A stretch of DNA of 64,000 nucleotides from Desmodus rotundus (Eukaryota > Chordata > Mammalia > Chiroptera > Phyllostomidae). Below the pieces are notes generated by a model. That model was not told the origin of the DNA and ran no database searches. It saw only the letters and a list, made by a program, of their open reading frames with translations. Numbering within the stretch: the first letter of the stretch is position 1; each line of letters starts with the position of its first letter. Positions 45,304-57,049 of this stretch are shown here, piece by piece. The position numbers were made by a program, and so were the translations under genes. The stretch lies in NCBI RefSeq assembly GCF_022682495.2, contig NC_071393.1, positions 120,358,239-120,422,238 on the forward strand, read 5' to 3'.

Positions 45304-45434
45304 GAGTAGCAAAAGTAGGTTTACAGTTGCTTGTATGTAGAATAATATAATTAATAGGAATATAAGAATAAACTCTATGCTTTGTGTACTCACAACTGTA
45401 CACCTACTTTTGCCCCACTGTGTGTGTGTGTGTA
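45281..45434. mobile_element. Palindromic mariner-like miniature element flanked by (CA)n/(TG)n
   Basis: The arms 45302-45329 (CAGAGTAGCAAAAGTAGG and on) and 45393-45420 (CCTACTTTTGCCCCACTG end) are inverted copies, 24 of 28 bases matching, around a 63-bp AT-rich centre. A (CA)n tract on the left and a (TG)n tract on the right continue the symmetry to over 40 bp per arm. This fits a short Tc1/mariner miniature element with GGGGCAAAAGTAGG ends. It has no coding capacity. Confidence 0.75.
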
Positions 45435-47110
45435 TCTGAAGACTAATGTTTCCTGAAGAAACAGGTAAGTAAAAGCTAGAATAGCTATATTATGGAATCT
45501 TACTAAAGTACACAAACACTAAAATATGTGTTTAAAAAGAGATTTTTCTGATGTTGAAGGAAAAGGAAAAAAGGCTGGTTGCTAAACCACAACTATGTAA
45601 ACAATACTTAGTAAAAAAACAAACAGCAACAGCAACAAAACTTGAAGGCAATTTGTCAAAAATTGCAATAGTATTATTTTTAAATGCAGAACAAATATTG
45701 TTACATTATCCTTTTTATATTATGTATTTTAACTTTTATAACATGTAAATGTAGTCAGTTTTTCCCTTTTTATAGTCAATGTGAAATACTAGTGGGGTAC
45801 CTTTGGTAATGTCTCTCTGTGATGATGGATTGAGCATGACAATGCTTTCTTCAACCCTCTTATAATACTGTTTTGAAAAAGAGATGTTGGTTCTGTTATT
45901 GGCATCTTGTTTATTGGTAGAAAAAAGTGAGTGATCAGCAGCTAGTCCTCCTTTTGCCCCAGAATTTGGCATTCAAGGCAAAACACTGATGAAATGCACT
46001 TGTGTTTGAACCATGTCCACCCTAGAGCCAATCCCAGGTTTCTTCCAAAAGCTCTTTATGTGTGATGTAAGTTCTTGTTCACTTCGTTTCAATAGTGGGA
46101 CTCTATTCAGAAAAATGTCTTCTGGTTTAGCTGAGTGAGGATAAGGCCTGCCAGGCAAAAGTCATCACTTTATGAGTATAAAATGTTCATAAAAGAAATA
46201 GCTTAAGCAACTCATTCCTCAAAGGAGATGTTGATTGGGAGGTTACAGAAACTAGAGTGCAGACGGGTAGCTTCTAATGCCTGTAACAAACAATGTTTCA
46301 TAAAACACGTGTATGTTTTTTATAATCAGATATTCTATTTTCTAGATGCTCATTTATGAACAACGTGGAACCAAGCAAGATGTTTAAATGCATAATATTA
46401 ATGTGTGGGAGTTGTTTTTATAATCCATTGAAAAAATTTTTCAATATTAGATTAAGTGGTAAGCAAAAATACTTGAAAAGAATACACACACACTCATGCA
46501 CACACACCCCCACCACATGTGACCTGCTTCAATAAGCTACTCCTGAAAATGTAATTTATGACTTTCTTTGTAGTCATACCTCATTTACTCATTGCAGTAG
46601 TATTTTGAAAACTAATTTTTTTCCTTAGTTATGCTGAGTTTGCATGTAACTGGGCTCATAAAAATATCCATGTTTTTCTTACATGCCACGTGAAAGTGAC
46701 AACATCCTTTTTTTGTGGTTTTGGTTAACATCTACACATCCTTCCCAAAACCCCACCAGAGAATATTATTTCCCCAATGGGAGTGCAATGATATGCTTCA
46801 CATGTGACATGCTCTACAGAGGAGGCTGCCCAAGAAAATCAGAAAGCCCATTGTGAAAGCAGTAAGTTATTTTTAACATAAAACTGCAGCCACTGCCTGG
46901 ACTCATCCCTCCCTGACACAGTGTGCGAGAGTTTGTCCTTTCCCACTCCGAGTGTGGCTCTATCTGTCAGATGTGCAACTGGCTGAGCAGTAGAAGGGAT
47001 GATAGCACGATGCATAATTATTCAACCTGAGTGCAGCAATGATTTTAGTGCACATTCCAATCTCCCTTCCCACCCAACAGTTCAAATTCATTGACTGCCT
47101 CTCCTTTTCA
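45435..47110. other. Mostly unassigned DNA
   Basis: On the minus strand, 45739-46161 is open for 141 codons except for one TGA at 45973-45975. No domain is recognised, and it lacks an ATG at its head. It may be an accident of composition or a decayed retrocopy. No other element is clear. Confidence 0.4.
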
Positions 47111-47116
47111 TACATA

Positions 47117-47155
47117 CCTTCTAAAGGTCTTTACCACCTAAAGACCTTTAGAAGG
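47117..47155. repeat. Perfect 17-bp inverted repeat (hairpin)
   Basis: CCTTCTAAAGGTCTTTA (47117-47133), loop CCACC, then TAAAGACCTTTAGAAGG (47139-47155), an exact reverse complement. No poly-T follows and no wider symmetry is seen, so it is neither a Pol III terminator nor a transposon end. Confidence 0.95.
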
Positions 47156-47224
47156 AGGTGTGTTTCGGCACAGGAATGAAGGTTAGGGTCATATTTTGGA
47201 CTACTCACAACGAGTATTACATAC

Positions 47225-47400
47225 CCGTCATTCACTGAGCTCTTGTATGTAAAGTGATAAACACATTGTTAATCTGATGGTTCGTGCTATTTAATCCTTG
47301 AAACAACTTTATGGAATTGACTCTAGTGTCCTTATTTTGTAATTTAGACACTGACACAGAGACATTCAAGTTTTCATGGTTGTAATAAATGGGATAAGCT
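47225..47400 (-). mobile_element. MIR SINE, antisense
   Basis: 'attcactgagctcttgtatg', 'gctatttaatccttgaaaca', 'actttatggaattgactcta' and 'tagacactgacacagagaca' give antisense MIR. Confidence 0.65.
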
Positions 47401-48590
47401 GGAATTTTAAAAGTTTGCTGAGTCTCCAGGGAAATGACTTAAACTTGCTATGTCTCAGTAACAAAATTCTGAAATAATCTAGAGTTTATAGCCATTCTGT
47501 TGCTCCAAAGCACCATTCTCCTCGGGTCAATTGAGTAAGGCGTTTACTGCACTTGGTTTCGTATCCAAATCCTCTTTAGCTGTCTGAAAAAGGCCAATAA
47601 TGAGCCTCAAAAGTGTGGCTATATACCACATCTACATACTAAAGATGAAACACCCCTGTTAAGGGTCTTTCCGAAACAAAGAGGCCAGAGAGTTTATACT
47701 GAAAAAAGACCCACAGCAGAAAATGAAAATTCACAAGTTTGAAATAGTGCTGAAACCTCAGATATTGAAGATTACCCTGAGAATATCTGTGACTCTGAGT
47801 TTCCCAAGATTTATTCACAGCATGAACTTTACCGAAATATGAAGTACTGGTATAACTGTAACCATCCATTCTCATCTCCTCTTTCTATTTTAGTACTTTT
47901 CTATTCTCCTTCTTCCCAAATTATTCTTGCCAAGACATGGGAGATTTCCTTGAGAGATTTCCATGGTATATCACTAATAGAAATATTTGCATTTAAAAAA
48001 TGGACCGTGTGATAAGGCACTTTTGGAACAAAGGAATACATTTTTAGCAGTGAGATTTTAGGCACCTGGCTGGCATATTGAGGGCAAGGAATTTCCAAGG
48101 GCCTTACAAATTACTACCTACTGAGACAGTACAGAAAAGTAGACATGACTGGATTTTCTATGCTTCCTTTCTGCAAAAAGAATCCTTTAAAAAGTTCTTA
48201 CACACAGAAATTAATCAGCCACGATATCTTCATCTCCAGCCTTCAAACCCCTTTGAGCCCCTGACATCCATGTTCAACTTCCCACTACAAGTTTTTACTG
48301 AAACATCACACAGACACCACACATCCTCCTACAAAAACTGAATGCAACGTTTCAGCTCCTAAGCTTGGCCCTCTTCTTGTGTCTTGTCTTCTGGACCATG
48401 CTACATGAGTCTTCAACTCTTCTTAGGCCCTAGGAAGGCTCAAACTGATGTTTGTCAGTTCTACTCCTAAAAAATATCTTACCTCCTACTGTTCCATCCT
48501 CATTGTGAAGTCTCTGGTTTAAACCTTCATCATGTCTTTCTTGGATTTCTGAAAAGCTTCCTGTGTAATGTGCTGTCAAAGTAGCTTTTC
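47401..48590. other. Unassigned DNA, no gene seen
   Basis: No recognised element. The open frame 48078-48341 has no known domain. Confidence 0.45.
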
Positions 48591-48594
48591 TTCA

Positions 48595-48790
48595 GTCCAT
48601 ATCACTTATCACTACTAGACAATGTTTATAAAATAGAGCTGATCATTTCACTCTCCTACTTGAAAATATTCTATAGGCCACACCAAAGGCCTAACTCCTT
48701 CCTGTGAGTCAAAGCTGTTTAAAATCTGACCTCATTTAGTTCTCTTTTTCCATGGGCATACTCTTTACTGTCTCTGTTGTCCACAAAATT
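48595..48790 (+). mobile_element. L2 LINE fragment
   Basis: 'atcatttcactctcctactt' followed by 'gaaaatattctataggccac', 'cctaactccttcctgtgagt' and 'taaaatctgacctcatttag' is the L2 region (consensus: ctgcttaaaacccttcagtgg, aactccttagcctggc, acaatctggcccc). Confidence 0.65.
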
Positions 48791-49780
48791 CAAGTGTGAA
48801 AATCTTTAAGGTTGTTTTTTTTTCCTGTAATTGAATTGAATTTAGTTCTTGAGTGACCATTTTCACTCTGTACTAAGTCTTAAAATTTGAAAGTAATCTC
48901 AGTTATTTCTGCGATTAAAAAAAAATTCATATCAGTGATTTGTTTCACTCCCAGTTTAAAACATAATATAATCTGAAAATTTCTCCCTCTTCAGTCTCTT
49001 CGAAGTTTCCCCTCCTCCTGGTCCTAACTCTAAACCTCCGTGTTGTTCAACAACTTTGTTATGTTACTGTGTAATAAGTAGCACACTTTTTGGGTTCTGT
49101 GGTCATGCTGGCATCTGTAGTTCCACATCCTATTTCCCAGTTTAGATAATGCCTTGTGCTTGTTTGGTAGGTGGTAACTGACCCACCTGGCATTTTGACT
49201 GCCATGCAGCTTTCTGGCACCTAAATCCCAACAAAGATGCAGCTACATTCTCATTCACTTCATGTGGGTAACCCAGGCTCCCACTCTGCTCTGCAGTCTT
49301 CTGACTGGCCAGAATATCATCACTCTTCCTCCCACCCAGTACCTAGGTTTTCCTCATGGCCTCAGAAGACATAAAATATTATCAAAGTCACTTGAGGACC
49401 ATAGAAAACTGAAGATGAGATCTCCTGGCTAGATACCCATGTTATCATGTATTCTGCCCTATATACATTGGGTTTATCAGTGGAGCTGCTGTACTCAAAA
49501 AACTTCCAGACAGGGAGCAAGTCGCAAACCCGCTCAAAACTCAGATCTCCGTCTTATAGGCAAGTTGATCATAGGTAAGGGCATAGAGCACAAGGCCCTG
49601 TCATGGCTTCATCATCTCTCCAACTCTTTGTCTCCTCTTCAGATAAGAATCATTTAATTTAGTTGGATTAGGACAGAACAAAGGCAGAGAAGGAAAACCT
49701 CTCTCTGTTTTCATCTTCATACCAATCTATTGGGTGTGTGCCACACTGAGGAGATAGAAGTAAAAAAATCTAGCATCTTC
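48791..49780. other. Unassigned DNA, no gene seen
   Basis: No recognised element. Confidence 0.5.
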
Positions 49781-49786
49781 TATATT

Positions 49787-50150
49787 TAAGGCCTTCACAT
49801 TGAAAACTACAAAAAAAAAAAGAAAAACTGAAAGGATATTTAAATAAATAAAAAGATATATCTTACTTTTAAATTGCAAAATATCTATGAATATGATTCT
49901 TTTAACTGTATTCTTCAAGATTGTTCATTTATTATTGGCTTTTTGTCCTTGATATAATTATTATAATTGGTTGATATATTTAAACAGGAATTCTGTTATT
50001 TTGTCTGGAATTGCATTAATTTATAGATCAATTTAGGAAAACTTGACATATTCAAAATATTTAATCTTCCATAACGGTCAGTGAAAGAAGCCAGGAACAA
50101 GAGTACATAATGTAGGACCCATTTATATAAAATATTGAAAAAGCATACTT
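49787..50150. mobile_element. Mosaic of old L1 pieces in both orientations
   Basis: 49787-49862 is sense ORF2 ('ttcacattgaaaactacaaa', 'gatatttaaataaataaaaa'). 49920-50080 is antisense ORF2 ('gtctggaattgcattaattt', 'atagatcaatttaggaaaac'). 50083-50150 is sense near the L1 end ('gaagccaggaacaagagtac', 'acccatttatataaaatatt'). The changes of direction show rearrangement or separate insertions. Confidence 0.6.
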
Positions 50151-50169
50151 GTTTACTCACTAAACAATT

Positions 50170-50300
50170 TCCTAAGCACATCAAGCACTTTCATGCCTCT
50201 AAGCTTTGCACATGTGATCTCACTCCTCCATCTTGTGACAATCTACTCATCTTTCAAGGCCCACTAGAAATGTCATTTCCTTTGTGGAGTGAAGAGCCAC
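50170..50300 (+). mobile_element. L2 LINE fragment
   Basis: 'aagctttgcacatgtgatct', 'ctactcatctttcaaggccc' and 'actagaaatgtcatttcctt' match the L2 block before its 3' end. Confidence 0.75.
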
Positions 50301-50339
50301 ATATCTATAAAAACCTCTGGGGCTGATAGGTTACATCAT

Positions 50340-50840
50340 GGCCTCAGTTCCTCCTCCCTTTCTGAGCACACATTGTTTGCCATGTAACTTTGTACTGTGT
50401 TTCTGTCCTGACTCTGGATCTGGTGATGAGATTTGCCTTAGCCAATGAGATGTTAGCAGACCTGATGTAAAGAGAGGCTTGAACAGTGCCTGCATAATTG
50501 GCTTTCTCCCCCCTTGACCTCTGCCATTGCCATAAAAACATGTCTGGCTAACCTACTGCAAGACAAGAGACATATGGATCAGGACCAAGTAGCCTCGTTG
50601 TCCCAGGTGAGGCTTGCCCGAATCAGCCATCTGTCAGACCTGGGAATGAGCCCAGCCAAGATCAGCAAGGCAACCTAGAAGACCTGCAGCCAACTGCAGA
50701 TGCATGAGCCAGCCTAGCAGAGATCATCAGTTTACTCCAGAGCAGAACCCTGTCGACTCATGAACTCAATGACTGTTTATTAATGTATACTAATGAATTT
50801 TTGCAGCAATAGATCATTAATATAACCTACAATTCTTTCT
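50340..50840 (+). mobile_element. MLT1 LTR (MaLR)
   Basis: 'agccaatgagatgttagcag' near 50440, 'cttgacctctgccattgcca' near 50514, 'taaaaacatgtctggctaac', 'acaagagacatatggatcag', 'catgagccagcctagcagag' near 50703 and 'ttttgcagcaatagatcatt' near 50799 are the MLT1 series. Old, solitary and without coding sequence. Confidence 0.75.
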
Positions 50841-52155
50841 GTCTACCCAATATTAAAATTTCATGAATAAAGTTTGTTTTCTTGGGCCTTTATGTGTTGT
50901 TTTTTTTTAAATGTGGAGGACATCATTGGGTGCATAATACAGTGTCTTAGCCTAAAAAATATGACACAATAAAATTAGGATACTTCCATGAGCCTTTAGT
51001 AAAGAGATTATTTATAAGGCAGTGTGCAAAGTATTATAAAATCACAGGACGTAATACAGTATTCCAGAACAATTACTACTCCTAGGCCTAAAGGATCTAG
51101 GAGAGAGAGCAGTATTTTTATCCTAGAGGGTAACAGTTGTGTGAAAAGGCCACTTTGAGAGCAGCTGTAACTTTCATTGAAAGGAGGCAGCCTGCAGGGA
51201 CTATCTAGGTGATTTACTATCTTGGCTTCATTCTTCTCCATTTTTTGAATTTTTTGCCAGTGCCAAACTGGACCAAAAAACAAAAGCCAGAGGGCTACAT
51301 AGCTCTTTGATGTAATACACATATATCATTGTCTGGGGCAGAGTGAACATTAAAGAAGAGCAAACAGAGAATGTGAAGGGGCAAGCAGAAAATGTCCATG
51401 AAAAATGGTCATGGTTCTCTAAGGCCATATGTATGAACCTGTCAAATCCTTTCTTGGGATCATATTTTCATATGGCAGGGGTGGGGTGAGGGTTTGGGCC
51501 ATGGGTATTGCCAGAATCAGGCACCTTAACATAGAAAAAGTAGGATGTGAAGAATGTAGAGGCAAAAGGGAATGTTTTTATACTTTTTCCATCTCACAAT
51601 TGGCTTGAGAATGGCCTTTTCCAGAATACGCTAATCGCTGTGAGTATCCAGTAAGTAATTAGTAAGTTTAGTTTGTCTGAACTAACACAGAAAATTTAGT
51701 GCAGGAATATGTTATTTGTCTCTCAGCACCAATGTTGTAGAGAGGTTTCATATAAGTCGATTTTGTTTTGCCAATGAAAATGATATTAAGGATACAATGA
51801 AATGTCCTCCTTTGTTGTGTTGTTAGCTTCTTTTTATAGTGTAATTTTCCTATAGTCCTACATACTTTGAGGAAAGAGTTCTAAGTAGATTTATATTTCT
51901 CTTTTGATGCATGGTTCCATTTATTAAAGAGGGATGCTTGAATGGAAGGACTGCATTCCGTAGGAAGAGCCTTCATCAGTAGCCTTCTGGAAGGCAATCT
52001 TTATTCTGAGATTGATCTCAGTAAAGATTAACAGATGGAAATCGAGTGGCTTCTAGAATGTATTGTTGTTCTGCTTTTCAGTCCTCAACTAAATTTGAGG
52101 ACAATAGAGGCAAGTTAATTTGGCAGAAAAGATTGTGATAGTATAAAGGGAACTG
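50841..52155. other. Unassigned DNA, no gene seen
   Basis: No recognised element. Open frames 51008-51428 on the minus strand overlap one another without known domains. Confidence 0.5.
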
Positions 52156-52159
52156 ATCT

Positions 52160-52285
52160 TTAAATAAAGACCTGAGTTCAAATCCTGACTATGCTGTGTT
52201 ACCCCGTGCTAGTACTGATAAAATGAAGACAATCCTGCCTATATCACAAGGCTGTTGTATGGATTAGGGGAGTCCTAGGAGGTAT
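52160..52285 (+). mobile_element. MIR SINE
   Basis: 'agacctgagttcaaatcctg' followed by 'actatgctgtgttaccccgt', 'ataaaatgaagacaatcctg' and 'atcacaaggctgttgtatgg' fits MIR. Confidence 0.75.
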
Positions 52286-52464
52286 CTTTTATATCCCTCT
52301 GCTCACATAGCCAACCCAGGCTGCATGAGCAGGCTCAAGAGCAAAAACCAAAGGAATATAATAGAACCTAGTACAAACCATCAGATTGAACACTTTTCTC
52401 TAAATAAGCCATCCCTGGCCTGTCTCAGATGCTAGGACAGGACTTTATTAATCATCTGTTATTA

Positions 52465-52785
52465 ATTGTCCGTAGTCCCTTTGGGCTCTTATAGTAGAAC
52501 ACCACAGACTGGTGGCTTATAAACAACAAAAAATTATTTCTCACAGTTGTGGAGTCAAGGAAGTCCAAGATCTAGGTGCCAGCAGAACTGGTACCTGATG
52601 AGGGCCCACTTCCTGGTTCTTGGTTCATAGGTGGCTATCTTTTTACTGTAACCTCATGTGGCAGAAAAAGTAAGGGATCTCTCTGGGGTCTCTTTTGGTA
52701 AGGCCACTAGTCCCATTCATCCATCACATTGGGGATTAGGTTTTAACATGAATTTGGGGTGACACAAACATTGAGTTTAGAGCAG
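52465..52785 (-). mobile_element. MLT1 LTR (MaLR), antisense
   Basis: 'gtagaacaccacagactggt', 'ggcttataaacaacaaaaaa', 'ttatttctcacagttgtgga', 'agtccaagatctaggtgcca' and the far end 'tttaacatgaatttggggtg' followed by 'acacaaacattgag' trace a complete antisense LTR of MLT1 class. No linked internal region is seen. Confidence 0.8.
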
Positions 52786-54145
52786 TACCTTTTATTCAAG
52801 ATTGGCCCAAAGATAAAACTATGGCTCCAGGCACCCCTGATACAAACACATATTTGCAACAGAAAAGCTGAGATTCATTCTGTACCAACATAACTCCATC
52901 TCTGAACCTTGGCTAAACTTTTTAAATTACAAATCTCTCATCGCCATTCTTCTTTCTGCATCCTTTACAATGTTTATAAACAAACATGGGAGGCCCATAA
53001 TAACCAATCAAATTGCCACTTAAATGCTGTTGAATGATAATGTTTAATGAGAAATCTGGCTCTGGTGGTTTATCCATTTCTTCCTACAACCTGTTTTGAA
53101 TGTTTCCCAGTTTGCTGTTCCATTCTTTCAGCAATCATTTATTTGACAGTGATATGATAGCTAATAAAACAGAGGTGACACTTAAGACGTATGTCCATAA
53201 ATTTTTTACCCTCCTTTGAGGTAAGTATGAAATTATTGTTAGAAACAGTAGTAAATGGCAGCCAGCATGTTGCCTGTCAAAAGCAAAGGCCCATGTTTCC
53301 TGGACCAGAACTACAAGGTATACTTTTGAGCATGCTGAACAATTTTGGGAAGGAGTCTAATATACGTAGGAAGTTTTTCTCTGAAAATCATTCTGCAGAA
53401 TCTGTTGAGTTTTTAATAGTGGTGTATGTGAGTGTATCTGTGGATGGATGTGTGGATTTGTGTGGATGTGGGCTTTTGTGTATTGGCTCTTTGTAAGAGA
53501 AAGACAGGTTCATATCAGCCTGGCCTTTCCCACACACATTTATAGAATCTTTTCAATATCAGAAATGATTCCAGAAATTAATTCAAATGAATGTTTCATT
53601 CAAGGAAAAACATTATGCAAGCCCATGTCTCTTCACAATTTTCCCACCATAAAGAGACAATGTGGAGGCTAGGAGATCACTCCCCATTTTAATGTTTTCT
53701 GTGTAAATTCTTAGGGCTCTTTATACTAACGTCAGATCTCTGTTCATTGTAATTTGCTATCAATTGTAAAGATTTTTTAAGTGTACCTTGTTTCATGAAA
53801 CATAAAAATGGGGGAAAATATGGGTTCTAAATTTGTGTCAATATATTATTGTTCAACGGTAGATTGCATTGTCATCGAGAACTAAGTCACTGGGACCATG
53901 CCATCACGTGGCATTTTGTACCAACATACATCTGAAATGTTCCCAGAGGATGAGTCGGTGTTTAGAAATAATGGTTTATGTCTATTGTAAAGTGCTAGGA
54001 CAGACTCAGAGTTCAGGAATTACTTCTTATTCCTGAGAGTACCTGAATCCTTTAAAGTCACAAGTCAATGCCACCAAATGTCTTTTTCTATTAGGTGATG
54101 AAGAGGCCAAGGGATTTGGATACTTCCTCCCCAACTTAAACACTC
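52786..54145. other. Unassigned DNA, no gene seen
   Basis: A G/T-rich stretch (53405-53485) with repeated TGTGGATG words lies within the frame 53191-53496. No known domain. Confidence 0.45.
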
Positions 54146-54149
54146 GTGC

Positions 54150-54410
54150 TCCTAAGAGCTGATAGAAAGTCATTGGACTCGGGACCAAGAAACCTAAATT
54201 CTGGGCCTGACTCTTCCTATATCCCATCTGCAAGATGTTTGGCAAGCCAGTGATCTTCCGGATACTTCAGTCTCTCCGTCTAAAAAAGATGAGACTAACA
54301 AAATATACGGTGTTTATTCCAAAAGGTTGTTATGAGGTTCTAAATAAGGTGATAAATGAGAAGGCACTTAACAAATTGAAAACTTATGCTAATGCAAGTC
54401 ATTATTGCTG
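54150..54410 (+). mobile_element. MIR SINE, near complete
   Basis: 'aacctaaattctgggcctga', 'ctcttcctatatcccatctg', 'tacttcagtctctccgtcta', 'aaaaagatgagactaacaaa', 'aggttgttatgaggttctaa' and 'aaggcacttaacaaattg' give almost the full MIR order. Confidence 0.8.
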
Positions 54411-54543
54411 CCATTGTAGCAGGCCCCGGGGTGCATTAAGATTCTCCAAGTGGTCAAGGAACATTAATGGTCAGAATGTGACAATATGCATATTTGTTCT
54501 GGATTGGATTAATGATTTACTTGTGAGCACCTTCCTTGGAGTC

Positions 54544-54548
<5 letters not shown>

Positions 54549-54575
<27 letters not shown>
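54549..54575 (+). repeat. A27 homopolymer
   Basis: Twenty-seven uninterrupted A residues. No retrocopy or SINE body is recognised directly upstream, and no clear flanking duplication is seen. Confidence 0.95.
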
Positions 54576-54579
54576 GTTA

Positions 54580-56685
54580 CACTGTAATGAATTCTGGCCA
54601 AGTTTTTTTCTTTTTTTCTTTTTCCCCAATTTTTGGGAGCAAAGAGCAGAAGAAAGCTAGGAAACTGTCCAAAGCCCCAGAGTCCCTGGTGCACATTTTC
54701 TTCTCTTATCATTTTTATTCTCACCCTGTGATTCTGCTCTGTTCAGGTCACAGATTTATTTGCTCAGACACCCTGGAATGTTGAGTTCTGCTAATTCCCT
54801 TTAGAACAAGATTGATCTCTTTACCTGGAAGCCATTTGAGGATTCAACAGATTAAAGAAGCTTTTCCATGTATTTCACTGGATAATTTTGTATTTCTAAT
54901 AAAGGCACTCACTCACTTTAGCAGTGTCTGTCATCTCCGGGGCCTTAGGTCATCAATCTGTGGCCTTGACGTAGACAGGGGGAAGAAAGGGAAGCTCTTT
55001 CTTTCTTCAAAATCCTTCCCTTCATGAGGAATCCACTTGCATGGGGAAATACAGAGAACATTAAATCAAAAACAGCCAAATTGTCATCAATAGGCAACTG
55101 TTCAAAGTTTTCATGAGGCCTTGAAGGCTGTTTCCTAAGATACTGTTCTCTTTTATGTACATAATATTGAGTATTGGGTGGCTTGGGTTTCCATATTAAG
55201 TCAGGGGTTTGTCAAATGTAGCTCCCAGGGGACTATAATAAACTTATTTTTCTTTATTTTTCCTCAACTAAAATTCAAAGTTCTCCTCCCACATTCCTCT
55301 GTTTGCCTGAGGAAGTGACTTTTCGCCTACACTCTCACTTCCAAAAGAGGTAACTATTTTTTTATTAGCTGACACTCTCTGCTGTAAAAGGAGACAGAAA
55401 GTAAGAACACAGCAAGAACAGCCAGGCACTCCAAAGGCCACGATGAAGACAGTCAAAAATATGACCAGGGGAAGAACTGTGCAAACAGTGGGTCATCACT
55501 GTTCCCAGCATGGGCAACGTTAGCATCCCAAGAGAATATTTGGTGAACATAAAAGTCAGTAAAAATATAAAAAGGAAAAATAATACAATAAAAATAGAAT
55601 TAAAATAAAAAAAAATTAAGTCAATTTTGAACTATAAATCTTGGCCCAATTACAGCATCTCCCTTCAAAGTTTTTGTATGTTTAGACTGCATCTCATCCA
55701 CAGTGGCCTGAAGAGATCTACCTTACTTCTTATCCTGAGATGGAGGAGTGGTTTTTACTGTTTGAAGTCTATGTATGTTCCAAGTACAAGAAGATATCAG
55801 CCTCTTACTTAGGGCTTTAATCTCCTCCTCCCACATATATACACCCCAATAGTGGTGATAGATAATCACTGAGTCACTTTTCCTGGAAACTAACTCTGTG
55901 TTGTGAAAATAAGGGAAACAAGCAATTAATGTGTTTTGTTCACGGCAGAGCTACCTCTCCTACTGAATTCACCGATACACACTGAAGACACGTGAACTGT
56001 GAATGGCAGCTGCAACAGAGTCCTGTCCACCCTCTCCCTGCCTGGCAGACTCACTTGATCTTTCCAGATTTCTGATGTGGAGTTGAAGTTTTCTTTCCTT
56101 TTTCTCCCCTCTACCTTAATCACCTACTAAGGAAGAGCAAACTTCTTAGGTAATAAGTCAGCACGTCATCCACCTTTGACTTCAATGTCTATTCCCAAAT
56201 CAGAAACATAAAATGTGGAATTTCAAGCCAAACTATAGCTAAAGGTAAAGGTCAAGTTCAATCAGCAGCCTATTGGCAGGGAGAATAATTCTAAACCAAT
56301 TGACCTGCCTGATGGAGTAGGTGTCCATGGTGGTCAGACTGTAAAGTTTAGTCCATAACAGAAAGGAAAACTAAATGGCCAAGGTCACCACCTGAAAGTA
56401 TGATTCAGGATGTTGAAATTACATGTACAAACTGCAGCAGCCTAGCAACAATGGTGAACACACAATACAATATACAGATGATGCATTATAGAATTCTACT
56501 ACTGAAAGCCGTATAATTTTATTAAACAATTTTACCCCAATAAATTCAATAAAAAAGATTTAAAAACAAATGGGCAAAGTAAGAAGCACTAAGCAGATGA
56601 TGAATATAAACCCTTTTGTTGCATATTAAAAAACATTTCATACTTTTTTGAATAACCAGTTCTGTAAAAGGCTTTATCACTCTCC
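54580..56685. other. Unassigned DNA, no gene seen
   Basis: No recognised element. 55555-55620 is A-rich. Confidence 0.45.
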
Positions 56686-56690
56686 CTGGT

Positions 56691-56780
56691 GAGGAAGAAA
56701 GGAAGGAAAGAAGGAAAAGAGAGAAGGAGGGAGGGAGCGAGAGAGGGAAGGAAGGAGGGAGGAAGGAAGAGAGAGAAAGA
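56691..56780 (+). repeat. GGAA/GAGG microsatellite
   Basis: About 90 bases of pure purine made of GGAA, GAAA and GGAGG words, lying about 40 bp before a SINE. GGAA arrays are known ETS-factor binding platforms in primates. Any such role here is only possible. Confidence 0.9.
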
Positions 56781-56819
56781 ACTCATAACCCTAAACAAGT
56801 TTTAAAAATATATGGCCTT

Positions 56820-57045
56820 GCCCTGGCTGATGTGGCTCAGTTGGTTGGAGCATCGTCCTGTAACTGAAAGTTTGCTGGTTCAATCCCCAGTCAAGGTACA
56901 TATGGGAGGCAACCAGTCCATGTTGGATGTTTCTCTCTCACGTTGATTAATCTCTCTCTCTCTCATATCTATCAACTCTCTATCTCTCCCTCTCTCTCCT
57001 CCCCCTGCCCCCTTCCTTTCTCTCTGGAATAAAAATAAAATAAAA
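56820..57045 (+). mobile_element. VES-type SINE
   Basis: It starts with GCCCTGGCTGATGTGGCTCA, has a box-B-like GGTTCAATCCCCAGTCAAGG near 56878, then 'aggcaaccagtccatgttgg', two CTCTCTC tracts and the A-rich end AAAATAAAATAAAA near 57031. The pyrimidine region is longer than in the 28382 copy. Confidence 0.9.
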
Positions 57046-57049
57046 GGTT

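Noticed and set aside
45250..45440. Spaced short repeats, as a possible CRISPR-like array
   Set aside because: They are dinucleotide microsatellites around a palindromic transposon in mammalian DNA. No repeat-spacer pattern exists.
54235..54660. 141-codon plus-strand frame with a poly-Lys run
   Set aside because: It reads a MIR and then the A27 tract. No conserved coding sequence.
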